Assembly: GCA_017428945.1 (NCBI GenBank)
Contig: JAFRPW010000004.1
Coordinates: forward strand, 1-38,559
Direction of reading: 5' to 3'
Source: Bacteroidales bacterium
GTDB taxonomy: Bacteria > Bacteroidota > Bacteroidia > Bacteroidales > UBA932
Length of the DNA stretch: 38,559 nt
Under the pieces are notes generated by a model. It was not told where the DNA came from. It searched no databases and saw nothing but the letters and a program-made list of their open reading frames with translations. This document shows positions 22,821 to 31,020 of this stretch, one piece after another (positions within the stretch are counted from its first letter, which is position 1; every line of letters starts with the position of its first letter). The position numbers and the translations under genes are program-made.

Positions 22821-24986
22821 TTAGGCCTGGCGGACTACAACTTCTCCGCCCACGGCGTCTACCGTGACGGCGGAGTTCTTGTGGACGGTGCCGTCAAGGA
22901 TGTGGCGGGCAAGGAGGTTCACAAGTTCACGCTGCATGACTCGTTTGATAGGACGGGCGCCATACGCCGGGTCGTAGCCGTGGTCCACCATGTGGTCTTC
23001 GAAGGCCGGGGTGAATTCCAGGGTGATGTCGCTCTCTGACAGCTTCTTCCGAAGATCTTCCTCCTGCATGTGGAGTATGTCGCGGATATCGGCCTTGGTG
23101 AGAGGGTCGAACATGATAATCTCGTCGATACGGTTCAGGAACTCGGGACGGACGGTCATCTTGAGGACGTCCAGGACTTTGTCCCTGCACTCGTCAAGGA
23201 GGCCGCGGCGGGTGGCGATGGCCTGCATGTCAAGGCCGCTCACCTCCGGAAGGCGTTCCATGTAGCTCTGGATGATATCGGCTCCGGCGTTGGAGGTCAT
23301 GATGAGAATGGTGTTCTTGAAGTCTACCGTGCGGCCCTTGTTGTCCGTGAGGCGGCCGTCGTCAAGTACCTGCAGGAGCACGTTGAACACGTCCGGATGG
23401 GCTTTTTCAATCTCGTCCAGAAGCACCACGGAGTAGGGTTTACGGCGTACGGCCTCTGTGAGCTGGCCGCCTTCATCGTATCCAACATATCCCGGGGGCG
23501 CGCCCACAAGACGGGAGACGGTGTGACGCTCCTGGTACTCGGACATATCGATACGCGTCATCATGTTCTCGTCGTTGAAGAGGAACTCGGCAAGGGCTTT
23601 GGCAAGCTCCGTCTTACCCACGCCGGTGGTGCCCATGAAGAGGAAGCTGCCGATGGGCCGCTTCTCGTTGGAAAGGCCTGCACGGCTGCGGCGCACAGCA
23701 TCGGCCACTGCCTTGATGGCGGCATCCTGGCCTACAACCCTCTTGTGCAGCTCTTGTTCCATCCTGAGGAGCTTGTCCTTCTCGCTTTCCAGCATACGCT
23801 TGACGGGGATGCCGGTCCACTTCGCAACCACTTCCGCAATGTCCTCAGGGGTAACGGCTTCCGTCACCAGCGGGTCTTTTATGGCCGATGCCTTGGCGGT
23901 GAGCTCGTCTATGCGCTTCTGCGTGGCGGCCATCTTTCCATAACGGATTTCCGCAACCTTGGCGTAGTCGCCGCTGCGCTCCGCGGTCTTGGCCTGGAGG
24001 CTGAGGTCCTCAAGCTCCTGACGGGCTGTCTGAAGGCCGCCCAGGATATCCTTTTCCTCGTTCCAGCGCTTCATGAGGACATCCCTCTGGGCGCGGAGGT
24101 CCTTGAGGTCCGCCTCCATCTTTTCCATTTTGGCGCTTACGCCCTCTCGCTTAATCGCTTCTTTTTCAATTTCTTTCTGACGGATGGCGCTGTCAAGGTC
24201 GTCGATAGGCTCAGGCACGGAGTTCATCTCCAGACGGAGTTTCGATGCGGCCTCGTCCACAAGGTCTATGGCCTTGTCCGGGAGGAACCGGGAAGTGATG
24301 TAACGATGGGAAAGGTTCACGGCGGCGATGAGAGCATCGTCCTCGATACGCACCTTGTGGTGGTTCTCGTAGCGCTCCTTGAGGCCACGTAGGATTGCGA
24401 TGGACTCTGCCGGCGAAGGCTCGTCCACCATCACCATCTGGAAACGCCTCTCCAGGGCCTTGTCTGTCTCGAAGTACTTCTGGTACTCGTCCAGGGTGGT
24501 TGAGCCGATGGTCCGGAGCTCGCCGCGGGCAAGAGCCGGCTTCAGGATGTTGGAAGCATCCATGGCACCGCTGGAACGGCCGGCACCAACCAGGGTGTGA
24601 ATCTCGTCGATGAAGAGGATTATCTCTCCGGCGCTGTCAACAACTTCCTTGACGACGCCCTTGAGGCGCTCCTCGAACTCTCCCTGATACTTGGCTCCCG
24701 CAATGAGGGCACCCATGTCCAGGGAATAGACTTTCTTGGATTTCAGGTTCTCCGGCACCTGGCCGTTAACTATGTTCTGGGCAATGCCCTCGCTGATTGC
24801 GGTCTTGCCGACGCCAGGCTCACCCACCAGTATCGGGTTGTTCTTCGTACGCCGGGAAAGTATCTGCAGCACACGGCGTATCTCGTCGTCACGTCCGATC
24901 ACGGGGTCAAGCTGCCCCTTGGACGCCCTCTCGTTGAGGTTGATGGCGAATCTCTGTAAGAAACTATTGTTGTTATTGTCAGTCAT
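22821..24986 (-). CDS. clpB: ClpB-type disaggregase lacking the N-terminal domain
   Basis: 721 residues from the ATG at 24986, which is preceded by AAGGAG; another ATG at 25022 has no such site. ClpB with DnaK rescues aggregated proteins by threading them through its hexamer. Seen here: first AAA+ ring with GEPGVGKT and the [13 protein letters not shown] loop, the coiled-coil M-domain (residues about 285-400), second ring with GTTGVGKT, the GYVGYDEGG pore loop and the ClpB-type C-terminus. The ClpP-binding IGL/F loop is absent, as expected for ClpB. The usual 140-150-residue N-domain is missing, and the 305-bp gap upstream is too short to encode it. The protein resembles the short ClpB isoform of E. 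coli. Confidence 0.93.
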   Translation of the reverse strand: MTDNNNNSFLQRFAINLNERASKGQLDPVIGRDDEIRRVLQILSRRTKNNPILVGEPGVGKTAISEGIAQNIVNGQVPENLKSKKVYSLDMGALIAGAKYQGEFEERLKGVVKEVVDSAGEIILFIDEIHTLVGAGRSSGAMDASNILKPALARGELRTIGSTTLDEYQKYFETDKALERRFQMVMVDEPSPAESIAILRGLKERYENHHKVRIEDDALIAAVNLSHRYITSRFLPDKAIDLVDEAASKLRLEMNSVPEPIDDLDSAIRQKEIEKEAIKREGVSAKMEKMEADLKDLRAQRDVLMKRWNEEKDILGGLQTARQELEDLSLQAKTAERSGDYAKVAEIRYGKMAATQKRIDELTAKASAIKDPLVTEAVTPEDIAEVVAKWTGIPVKRMLESEKDKLLRMEQELHKRVVGQDAAIKAVADAVRRSRAGLSNEKRPIGSFLFMGTTGVGKTELAKALAEFLFNDENMMTRIDMSEYQERHTVSRLVGAPPGYVGYDEGGQLTEAVRRKPYSVVLLDEIEKAHPDVFNVLLQVLDDGRLTDNKGRTVDFKNTILIMTSNAGADIIQSYMERLPEVSGLDMQAIATRRGLLDECRDKVLDVLKMTVRPEFLNRIDEIIMFDPLTKADIRDILHMQEEDLRKKLSESDITLEFTPAFEDHMVDHGYDPAYGARPIKRVMQRELVNLLARHILDGTVHKNSAVTVDAVGGEVVVRQA

Positions 24987-25073
24987 AATCTGGTTCTCCT
25001 TTTTGCCTTTCTTTGCAGGCAACCATACTTCATCAATCTCCGTTCCCTTGGCTCAAAACTGACAAATTGGCAG

Positions 25074-25102
25074 AGATTCCCGGTGGGGGCCGGGAATGAC
25101 GG
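25074..25102. repeat. REP-like hairpin, copy 3 (inverted)
   Basis: ATTCCCGG (25076-25083) pairs with CCGGGAAT (25090-25097). Read on the minus strand it is CGTCATTCCCGG...CCGGGAATCTC, the same family as the copies at 22605 and 22691 on the other side of clpB. Confidence 0.65.
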
Positions 25103-25118
25103 GCGGCCGTCCGGGGGG

Positions 25119-25257
25119 AACGGGTCTCCGTCCGCAAAAACGGCCATTTTCAGGGACAGCGGGGCTGCGAACGGGTCTTCGTCCGCAAAAACGGCCATTT
25201 TCAGGGACAGCGGGGCTGTAAACAAGTCACCGTCCGGGAAATTGGCGTTTTTTCCGG
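25119..25257. repeat. 51-bp tandem repeat between clpB and pheS
   Basis: Unit 1 (25119-25169) and unit 2 (25170-25220) are nearly identical (start AACGGGTC, core GCAAAAACGGCCATTTTCAG, end GGGGCTG); a degenerate third unit runs from 25221 to about 25257. The gap of 305 bp (24987-25291) holds this repeat and the hairpin at 25074, and no gene that I can support. Because 51 is a multiple of three, open frames cross the array on both strands, but they look like repeat artefacts. Confidence 0.85.
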
Positions 25258-25291
25258 ACGGTGATGTGTGTGCGCCTGAGACGCGCCGCGG

Positions 25292-26329
25292 CTAGACCTC
25301 GGTGGCGGTGGAGAACTCGGAGAGGAAACGCATGTCGTTCTCGAAGTAGTGGCGGAGGTCGTTGACCTGCCACTTGAGCATGGCTATGCGCTCTACACCC
25401 ATGCCGAAAGCGAAGCCGCTGTAGACTTCAGGGTCTATGCCGCTGGCTTTGAGAACGTTGGGGTCTACCATGCCGCAGCCCATGATTTCCAGCCAGCCGG
25501 TGCCTTTACAGATGTTGCAGCCCTTTCCCTTGCATATGTTGCAGCTTACGTCCACCTCTGCGGAAGGCTCCGTGAAGGGGAAGTAGGACGGCCTCATGCG
25601 GATCTGGGTGTCCGGGCCGAACATCTCGCGTGCAAACAGGAGGATTGCCTGCTTGAGGTCTGCGAAAGTTACGTTCTTATCAATGTACAGACCCTCTACC
25701 TGGTGGAAGATGCAGTGGGCGCGGGCGCTGATAGCCTCGTTGCGGAAAACGCGGCCGGGGCACACCACGCGGATGGGCAGCGGCTGGGTTTCCATTGTGC
25801 GCACCTGCACCGATGAGGTGTGGGTCCTCAGAAGAAGCGGGTTCAGATGGCCGGTACTCACGAAGAAGGTGTCCTGCATCTCGCGTGCGGGGTGGTTGGG
25901 AGGGAAGTTGAGAGCCTCGAAGACGTGGTAATCGTCCTCGATTTCCGGGCCTTCGGCAACATCGTAGCCAAACTTGCGGAAGATGTCCACAATCTGCTGG
26001 CGCACAATTGAGACGGGGTGACGGGAGCCAAGGGGCATGGAGTCTCCGGGCATGGAGAGGTCTTCTCCCGATGCCGATGCCGGGCCGGAAGCGGCCTCTG
26101 CAGCATCCTTGAGCTCTTCTATCTTTGCAAGAGTGAATTTTTTGAGATCGTTGAGCTTCTGGCCGTATTCCCTTTTGAGTTCCGGTGCCACGGTGCGGAA
26201 CTGCTCCATCAGGGCAGTTACTTCACCTTTCTTTCCAAGGAACCTTACGCGGGCCTCTTCCGCCTCCTTGAGCGTTGCGGTCTTGAGATCCTGGAGTTCC
26301 TTGTAGATTTGTTCTATAGCTTCTTTCAT
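25292..26329 (-). CDS. pheS: Phenylalanine-tRNA ligase alpha subunit
   Basis: 345 residues, full length. PheS joins phenylalanine to tRNA-Phe as part of the PheST heterotetramer. N-terminal coiled coil (residues 1-75), then class II motifs: motif 1 region FEALNFPPNHPAREMQDTF, motif 2 with VVCPGRVFRNEAISARAHCIFHQVEG, motif 3 with FAFGMGVERIAMLKW. The insert CNICKGKGCNICKGTGW is a four-Cys zinc-knuckle type typical of Bacteroidota PheS. pheT is not adjacent. The gene lies 17 bases downstream of the small secreted-protein gene and may share its transcript. Confidence 0.96.
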   Translation of the reverse strand: MKEAIEQIYKELQDLKTATLKEAEEARVRFLGKKGEVTALMEQFRTVAPELKREYGQKLNDLKKFTLAKIEELKDAAEAASGPASASGEDLSMPGDSMPLGSRHPVSIVRQQIVDIFRKFGYDVAEGPEIEDDYHVFEALNFPPNHPAREMQDTFFVSTGHLNPLLLRTHTSSVQVRTMETQPLPIRVVCPGRVFRNEAISARAHCIFHQVEGLYIDKNVTFADLKQAILLFAREMFGPDTQIRMRPSYFPFTEPSAEVDVSCNICKGKGCNICKGTGWLEIMGCGMVDPNVLKASGIDPEVYSGFAFGMGVERIAMLKWQVNDLRHYFENDMRFLSEFSTATEV

Positions 26330-26346
26330 AGTGGATGCAAAGTTAA

Positions 26347-26751
26347 CTATTTTTTCCGTTTGTCACGCGCCTTCTTGGCCCTTTCAGCGCCGGTTTTCCA
26401 GTATTTTTTCCACTGGGCTTCGTTGAAGATGCGTTTGTAGGTGGCATCTATCTGCTCCATCCATTTGTCCTGCACGTTTATGTACAGGTCCGAGTTCTCC
26501 ACCTTTGCCACCTGTAGTTTCATCATCTCTTCCGTCATGGCATGGTAGTCGTGCGTGAGGGTGGAGTCTACGTAGAATTCCTGCCAGTACTCAAGGTCCA
26601 GGAGTTCCGTCAGGCGTTTCACCTCTTTGTCTATGAATTCCATCATCTGCTTTTCCTGCTGCTCCGGAGTCTGAGGTTGGTTCTGTGCCTTCAGCGGAGC
26701 GTCAAGGGCAAATATGACGGCCAAAAGGCAGGTCAAACGAAAAAATTTCAT
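26347..26751 (-). CDS. Small secreted helical protein
   Basis: 134 residues. Cleavable signal peptide (MKFFRLTCLLAVIFALDAPLKAQ). The mature part is almost wholly helical and charged, with repeated E-K-W/Y patterns and a very basic tail (KKARDKRKK). It recalls small Spy/CpxP-like periplasmic proteins in size and composition, but the LTxxQ motifs of that family are not clear, so no function is assigned. Located directly before pheS and divergent from the dipeptidase gene. Confidence 0.7.
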   Translation of the reverse strand: MKFFRLTCLLAVIFALDAPLKAQNQPQTPEQQEKQMMEFIDKEVKRLTELLDLEYWQEFYVDSTLTHDYHAMTEEMMKLQVAKVENSDLYINVQDKWMEQIDATYKRIFNEAQWKKYWKTGAERAKKARDKRKK

Positions 26752-26758
26752 ATATTTG
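26751..26758 (+). promoter_or_regulatory. Promoter -7 box for the dipeptidase gene
   Basis: TATATTTG, an exact TAnnTTTG match, 54 bases before the ATG at 26813. No clear TTTG at -33. The box overlaps the start codon of the divergent gene. Confidence 0.5.
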
Positions 26759-26812
26759 CAGTCTGTTGTCAGACGACAAAATTACGCATTTAATTGAAAA
26801 AGCGCAAAAACG

Positions 26813-28597
26813 ATGAAAAATTCGCTGCTTAAGGCCCTTGCCGTTGCCGCTGCGGTACTTCTTTCCGCCACGGAGGGCAATACTTGCACCAATGTCATAG
26901 TTACCGCCGGCGCCAGCGTGGACGGCTCGGTCCTGGTGTCCTACGCCGCAGACTCCCACTACCTCTTCGGGGAGCTCTACTACCATCCCGCGGCAGACTG
27001 GCCCGCCGGTTCCATGCTCAAGATATACGACTGGGACTCGAACCGTTACCTTGGAGAGATAGAGCAGGTGATGCACACCTACCAGACCGTAGGCAACATG
27101 AACGAGCACCAGGTAATCATTACGGAAACCACCTGGGGCGGCCGTCCGGAGCTTGAAGACAAGAAGGGTGGAATAGACTACGGTTCCCTTATTTATATAG
27201 CGCTCCAGAGGGCAAAGACAGCCCGTGAGGCTATCCAGGTAATTGTAGACCTTGCCAACCGTTACGGTTATGCATCGGAAGGGGAGACCTTCTCCATCGC
27301 AGACAAGAACGAGGCCTGGATAATGGAGCTCATAGGCAAGGGAATGAACATCAAGAACGGCGTAAACCTGCAGAAAGGCATAGTCTGGGTAGCCATGCGC
27401 ATCCCCGACGGCGCCATCTCCGCCCATGCAAACCAGGCCCGCATCGGCAAGTTCCCCATGGACGATCCGGACAACTGTCTCTACGCCCCGGACGTTATCT
27501 CGTTCGCCCGCAAGAAGGGCTATTTTGACGGCCTGGACAGCGAGTTCAGCTTCAAGAAGGCCTATGCCCCCGTAGACTTCGGCACCGTCCGTGGCTGCGA
27601 CGCCCGCGTCTGGAGCGCCTTCAACATCCTCACCGGCGGCTGGTTCTCCTTCTTCAACGAGGAAGGCCGTCCCGTCACCCGCGACGCATACGCGTACCTT
27701 GACTATGTAATGGGCCAGAACCTTGACGGAGAACTTCCTCTCTGGGTATATCCCCGCAAGACCGTCGGCGTAAAGCATGTGGCCGATGTCATGCGCGACC
27801 ACTACGAAGGCACCCCCATGGACATGACCCAGGATATCGGCGCCGGCGGAAACGCCCTCCCATACCGCTGGAGGCCCATGGAGTTCAGCTTCGACGGCAA
27901 GACCTATGTGAACGAAAGGGCTATCGCCACCCAGCAGACCGGTTTCTGGATGGTGGGCCAGGCCCGCAAGTACGTCCCCGACGTGGTGGGCGGCATCCTC
28001 TGGTTCGGCACGGACGACGCAGCCACATCGTACCTTACCCCCATCTACACCAGCACCACAAAGGTTCCGGACTGCTTCCGCGAAGGCAATGGTGACCTCC
28101 TTCACTATTCTCCCACCGCATCGTTCTGGATCAACAACCGCGTCTCCAACGCATGCTACAAGATGTACAACGTCATGGCCTCATACGTGCGTGAGAAGAT
28201 CGATGCCTTTGAGATTGCCCAGATGGAGCACCGCACCCATTCGGTGGACAGCATGGCAGTTGTAATGTACAACGAGGTCGCCGTCAAGATGCAGGCACGT
28301 GCCGCCAAGGGGAAGAGCCAGTCTTCAAAACCCTTCGCCAAGGTAACCAAATACCTGACGGACTACACCGTCAAGACGGCCCAGGACCAGTTCCAGGCCT
28401 GGACCGCCCTTGAGACGGAACTCCTTGTCAAGTTCATGGACGGCAACGTAAAGCCGCAGAATGCAGACGGCACGTTCAAGCACTCCGAGCACTCCACAGG
28501 CATCCCGGATCACGTGGAATGGCCCGGCTACACGGAGCTCTGGAAAGAGACGGTGGCACAGGAACACGGAGAGGTAATCCAGGTTCCGGAGCCGTAA
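26813..28597 (+). CDS. C69-family dipeptidase
   Basis: 594 residues. Signal peptide of about 24 residues, with the family's N-terminal nucleophile Cys25 exposed after processing (TEGN-TCTNVIVTAGASVDGS). These Ntn hydrolases (PepD, MEROPS C69) cleave dipeptides. Family segments seen: SYAADSHYLFGELYYHPAADWPAGS, TTWGGRPEL, GSLIYIALQRAKTAREAI, EGETFSIADKNEAWIMELIGKG, HANQARIGKFP, DPDNCLYAPDVISFARKKGYF. Length is usual for the Bacteroidota secreted forms. The protein is likely periplasmic and helps use peptides as nutrients. It is a single-gene unit ended by the terminator at 28631. Confidence 0.93.
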   Translation: MKNSLLKALAVAAAVLLSATEGNTCTNVIVTAGASVDGSVLVSYAADSHYLFGELYYHPAADWPAGSMLKIYDWDSNRYLGEIEQVMHTYQTVGNMNEHQVIITETTWGGRPELEDKKGGIDYGSLIYIALQRAKTAREAIQVIVDLANRYGYASEGETFSIADKNEAWIMELIGKGMNIKNGVNLQKGIVWVAMRIPDGAISAHANQARIGKFPMDDPDNCLYAPDVISFARKKGYFDGLDSEFSFKKAYAPVDFGTVRGCDARVWSAFNILTGGWFSFFNEEGRPVTRDAYAYLDYVMGQNLDGELPLWVYPRKTVGVKHVADVMRDHYEGTPMDMTQDIGAGGNALPYRWRPMEFSFDGKTYVNERAIATQQTGFWMVGQARKYVPDVVGGILWFGTDDAATSYLTPIYTSTTKVPDCFREGNGDLLHYSPTASFWINNRVSNACYKMYNVMASYVREKIDAFEIAQMEHRTHSVDSMAVVMYNEVAVKMQARAAKGKSQSSKPFAKVTKYLTDYTVKTAQDQFQAWTALETELLVKFMDGNVKPQNADGTFKHSEHSTGIPDHVEWPGYTELWKETVAQEHGEVIQVPEP

Positions 28598-28630
28598 AAA
28601 CTCCTAAAAAACTCTACAAAAGCACTGCTT

Positions 28631-28665
28631 TCCCGCCAAACCTTGTTTTTTGGCGGGAACTTTTA
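28631..28665 (+). terminator. Rho-independent terminator after the dipeptidase gene
   Basis: A perfect 10-bp stem TCCCGCCAAA (28631-28640) pairs with TTTGGCGGGA (28649-28658), followed by ACTTTTATT. Confidence 0.85.
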
Positions 28666-28666
28666 T

Positions 28667-28674
28667 TATATTTG
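28667..28674 (+). promoter_or_regulatory. Promoter -7 box of the phosphate-type operon
   Basis: TATATTTG, an exact TAnnTTTG match, 26 bases before the ATG at 28701; a CTTG lies 21 bases upstream. It is immediately after the terminator, and no other promoter or terminator is evident in the nine genes that follow. Confidence 0.6.
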
Positions 28675-28700
28675 CTTTGAAAAACCACAAACAGCACGCG

Positions 28701-29363
28701 ATGAAACTGTTCCAAATATTCTCTACAAGCCGCGCAAAATTGTTTGCAGAATCCGTGGACAAACTCCTCAACACGGTAGATACTGCATTGATACTCTTTA
28801 AGGAAGGGGTACGCAGCTACCTCTACAACGACAGCGAGAGTTTTTCTCAGACACTCTCAGCCATGGCCACCGCTGAGACAGAGGCCGGAGTCCTCAGGAG
28901 GGATATTGAGAACATGCTCTATTCCCGCGGTTCCCTCATCCGCTACAGGGGAGATATCATGCGCCTTCTGGAAAGATTCGACCACATTATCTCCATCGTC
29001 AGCAACGACCTCATCCAGTTCGAGATAGAGGACCCCAATGTTCCCGCTTCCCTCAGGAAAGAGTTCGTCAAGCTTGCAGAGCTTGCCACCCTTGCGGCAG
29101 AAACCACAATCCCCGGCACAAAGGCATACTTCAGCCAGCCGGACCAGGTGAGTGAAACCATCCATCGCGTATACCTCTACGACAAGCAGGCCGTAAAGCT
29201 GGCCCAGTCCATCAAGCGTACCGTCTTTCACGACATGGACCATCTGAAGCTCTCGGAAAAATTCCACCTCCGCTATTTCGCGCTCCATATCGAAGACCTG
29301 TCCCACTCTGCGGTAAAGACCGCGGAGCAGCTTTCCGTCATGACAATCAAGCGCAGTCTGTAG
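28701..29363 (+). CDS. DUF47 / PhoU-like protein (PiT accessory protein)
   Basis: 220 residues from the ATG at 28701; the open frame extends into the terminator upstream, where no credible start exists. It is wholly helical, with the DUF47 pattern: MKLFQIFSTSRAKLFAESVDKL..., DRDIE-like RRDIENMLYSRGSLIRYRGDIMRLLERFDHIIS near residues 70-100, and a matching second half. DUF47 proteins are PhoU-like and normally pair with PiT phosphate permeases, affecting their activity. Here the next gene, 6 bases on, encodes a PiT-like domain fused to a DNA-binding domain, so this protein may relay phosphate status to it. Confidence 0.85.
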   Translation: MKLFQIFSTSRAKLFAESVDKLLNTVDTALILFKEGVRSYLYNDSESFSQTLSAMATAETEAGVLRRDIENMLYSRGSLIRYRGDIMRLLERFDHIISIVSNDLIQFEIEDPNVPASLRKEFVKLAELATLAAETTIPGTKAYFSQPDQVSETIHRVYLYDKQAVKLAQSIKRTVFHDMDHLKLSEKFHLRYFALHIEDLSHSAVKTAEQLSVMTIKRSL

Positions 29364-29369
29364 CCCAAG

Positions 29370-31010
29370 ATGCTGGATGGAATAATCATACTGCTCATCG
29401 CCCTTACCCTTGTGGGCATGCCGATGCTCCGCCTGGAAACTCCGTGGATTATCAGTCCCATGCGCGCCACCGGTGCCGGGGAACTCATTTTCATGAAGAT
29501 CCTGGTTCCGGTACTGGCGGTATGCACCATGCTGGCGCCGTTTTTCGTAAAGTCGGAACCGTGCGATTCCCTGCGTGAAGCCGTTCCCGCTGCCGGAATT
29601 CCTTCAATTATAGCCATCTCCATGGCCGCTCTTGCGGCAATGCTTCTGTCCACCGTAATACATCGCGCCTGCGGTGCGCCGTATGCGGTTATGGGGGCAA
29701 TTTTCGGCTGCCAGCTAAAGGTAAACGGCAGCATAGACATAGCGTATGCGGGGGGGATGGTGGGCAGCTGGTTGCTGGCGCTTGTGTTAAGCGGCTTCCT
29801 GGCGGGCATCTTCTCTTTCATTTTCCACAAGTATTCGTCAAAAAGCGGGCGTCATTTTATAGTTGTAGACCAGCACTTCCTTGCCATAAGCATATTTGCC
29901 ACCCTGTTCCTGGTGGTAACTTCTTCCTGGAACCTTGGCCAGCTGGTGGCGGTGTGTCCGGTTTTTGTGCTGGGAGAGAACCAGACATCGGCCTTTATAG
30001 CAGTGGGCATACTCCTGGTGCTGTTCATACTGTCAATTAACAGCATCAATATCTGGAGTTCCAGGATTGCGGACTCTGACCTGGATGCCGGCACGGGCCA
30101 TATTCTTTCCGCCATGCTGGCAACCGGAGTTACTTTTCTGGTGTTCTCCCTGCCCGTCATAAAGAAAATCGGCCTTACTCCGGCTCCGCTATCCGCCGGG
30201 GCGCTCATGATGTCTGCGCTCATAGGGATAGCCATAGTCCGAAGGGATTCCACGGTGAGCGGAGACAGCATCCTTAAAAGTATAGCAGCGGCCGTTTTCG
30301 CTCCTTTTCTCGGGCTCCTTATGGGTTATTGCTTCAGCATGATTCTGAACGTAGGCGAAGGCAACACCCCCAGGGACAGCGTAATTCCTATCCTTGCCCT
30401 GCTGGGAATAGCCATAGTATGTGTAAGCCTGTATCTATATGTCCGGAATTCCAGGATAGAGGCCTCCAGAAAAGAAATCCTCCGTGTCCGCGAAGAGCAG
30501 ATAAATTCTACCCAGAAGTCCCTGAGCGCCCTTGAAGTAAGGGCTGAAACCACGGAGAAAGACCTTAACAACAAGCTGGAAATCAAGCGTAAGGAGCTTG
30601 TGGACTTTGCCGTGGGACTAAGCGACCAGAAGGCCTTCATAGACGATGTATACCGTCGGCTCACCGATGCCCGCAGCCTTCCGGACGGTCCCCAGAGGGA
30701 CGAGGCCCTGGACGAAATCCTTTCGAAGATACGCGAGCGCATGTACTTCACCCACGAGATGAACGACTTCTATGCCCGCACGGAGGTCCTGCACCGTGAC
30801 TTCAACATGCACCTTAAGGAAGCCTACCCCAACCTTACGGAAAGCGAGCGCAAGCTTGCCAATCTCCTCCGCCAGGGGTTCTCCTCCAAGTACATCGCAT
30901 CCCTTATGAATATTACCCCGAAGAGCGTGGAGATAAGCCGCTACCGCCTCAGGACCAAGCTTGGCCTTTCCCGCTCGGATAATCTTGTACAATTCATAAA
31001 ATCACTTTAA
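29370..31010 (+). CDS. PiT-like membrane domain fused to coiled coil and LuxR-type HTH
   Basis: 546 residues. About ten hydrophobic helices cover residues 1-360; the segment GAPYAVMGAIFGCQLKVNG...GSWLLALVLSGFLAGIFSFIF resembles the conserved GxPxSxxHAxxGAxxG...SWxxSPxxxG region of PiT (PHO4) phosphate permeases. The PiT signature GxNDxxN is not found in either half. A coiled coil (about 362-440) and a helical linker lead to a C-terminal LuxR-type DNA-binding domain (about 486-546: YPNLTESERKLANLLRQGFSSKYIASLMNITPKSVEISRYRLRTKLGL), the form seen in Bacteroidota one-component regulators. I infer a membrane-tethered, transporter-derived sensor-regulator. It follows a DUF47 gene and precedes an OprO/P porin. 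The HTH call is strong; the PiT relation is moderate. Confidence 0.75.
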   Translation: MLDGIIILLIALTLVGMPMLRLETPWIISPMRATGAGELIFMKILVPVLAVCTMLAPFFVKSEPCDSLREAVPAAGIPSIIAISMAALAAMLLSTVIHRACGAPYAVMGAIFGCQLKVNGSIDIAYAGGMVGSWLLALVLSGFLAGIFSFIFHKYSSKSGRHFIVVDQHFLAISIFATLFLVVTSSWNLGQLVAVCPVFVLGENQTSAFIAVGILLVLFILSINSINIWSSRIADSDLDAGTGHILSAMLATGVTFLVFSLPVIKKIGLTPAPLSAGALMMSALIGIAIVRRDSTVSGDSILKSIAAAVFAPFLGLLMGYCFSMILNVGEGNTPRDSVIPILALLGIAIVCVSLYLYVRNSRIEASRKEILRVREEQINSTQKSLSALEVRAETTEKDLNNKLEIKRKELVDFAVGLSDQKAFIDDVYRRLTDARSLPDGPQRDEALDEILSKIRERMYFTHEMNDFYARTEVLHRDFNMHLKEAYPNLTESERKLANLLRQGFSSKYIASLMNITPKSVEISRYRLRTKLGLSRSDNLVQFIKSL

Positions 31011-31020
31011 CACTAAAACC

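Noticed and set aside
25119-25257. 51-bp repeats as a CRISPR array
   Set aside because: The units are contiguous with no unique spacers, and no cas gene is nearby.
25083-25295. Open frames of 70-80 codons across the 51-bp repeat
   Set aside because: The repeat length is a multiple of three, so both strands stay open by chance; the predicted peptides are pure repeat products with no start signal.
26702-28105. Long minus-strand open frame opposite the C69 dipeptidase
   Set aside because: The plus-strand gene has a signal peptide, nucleophile Cys and family motifs; the antisense frame shows none.
28650-28700. Upstream extension of the DUF47 gene
   Set aside because: The extension would be translated from within the terminator and promoter box, and DUF47 homology starts at the ATG at 28701.
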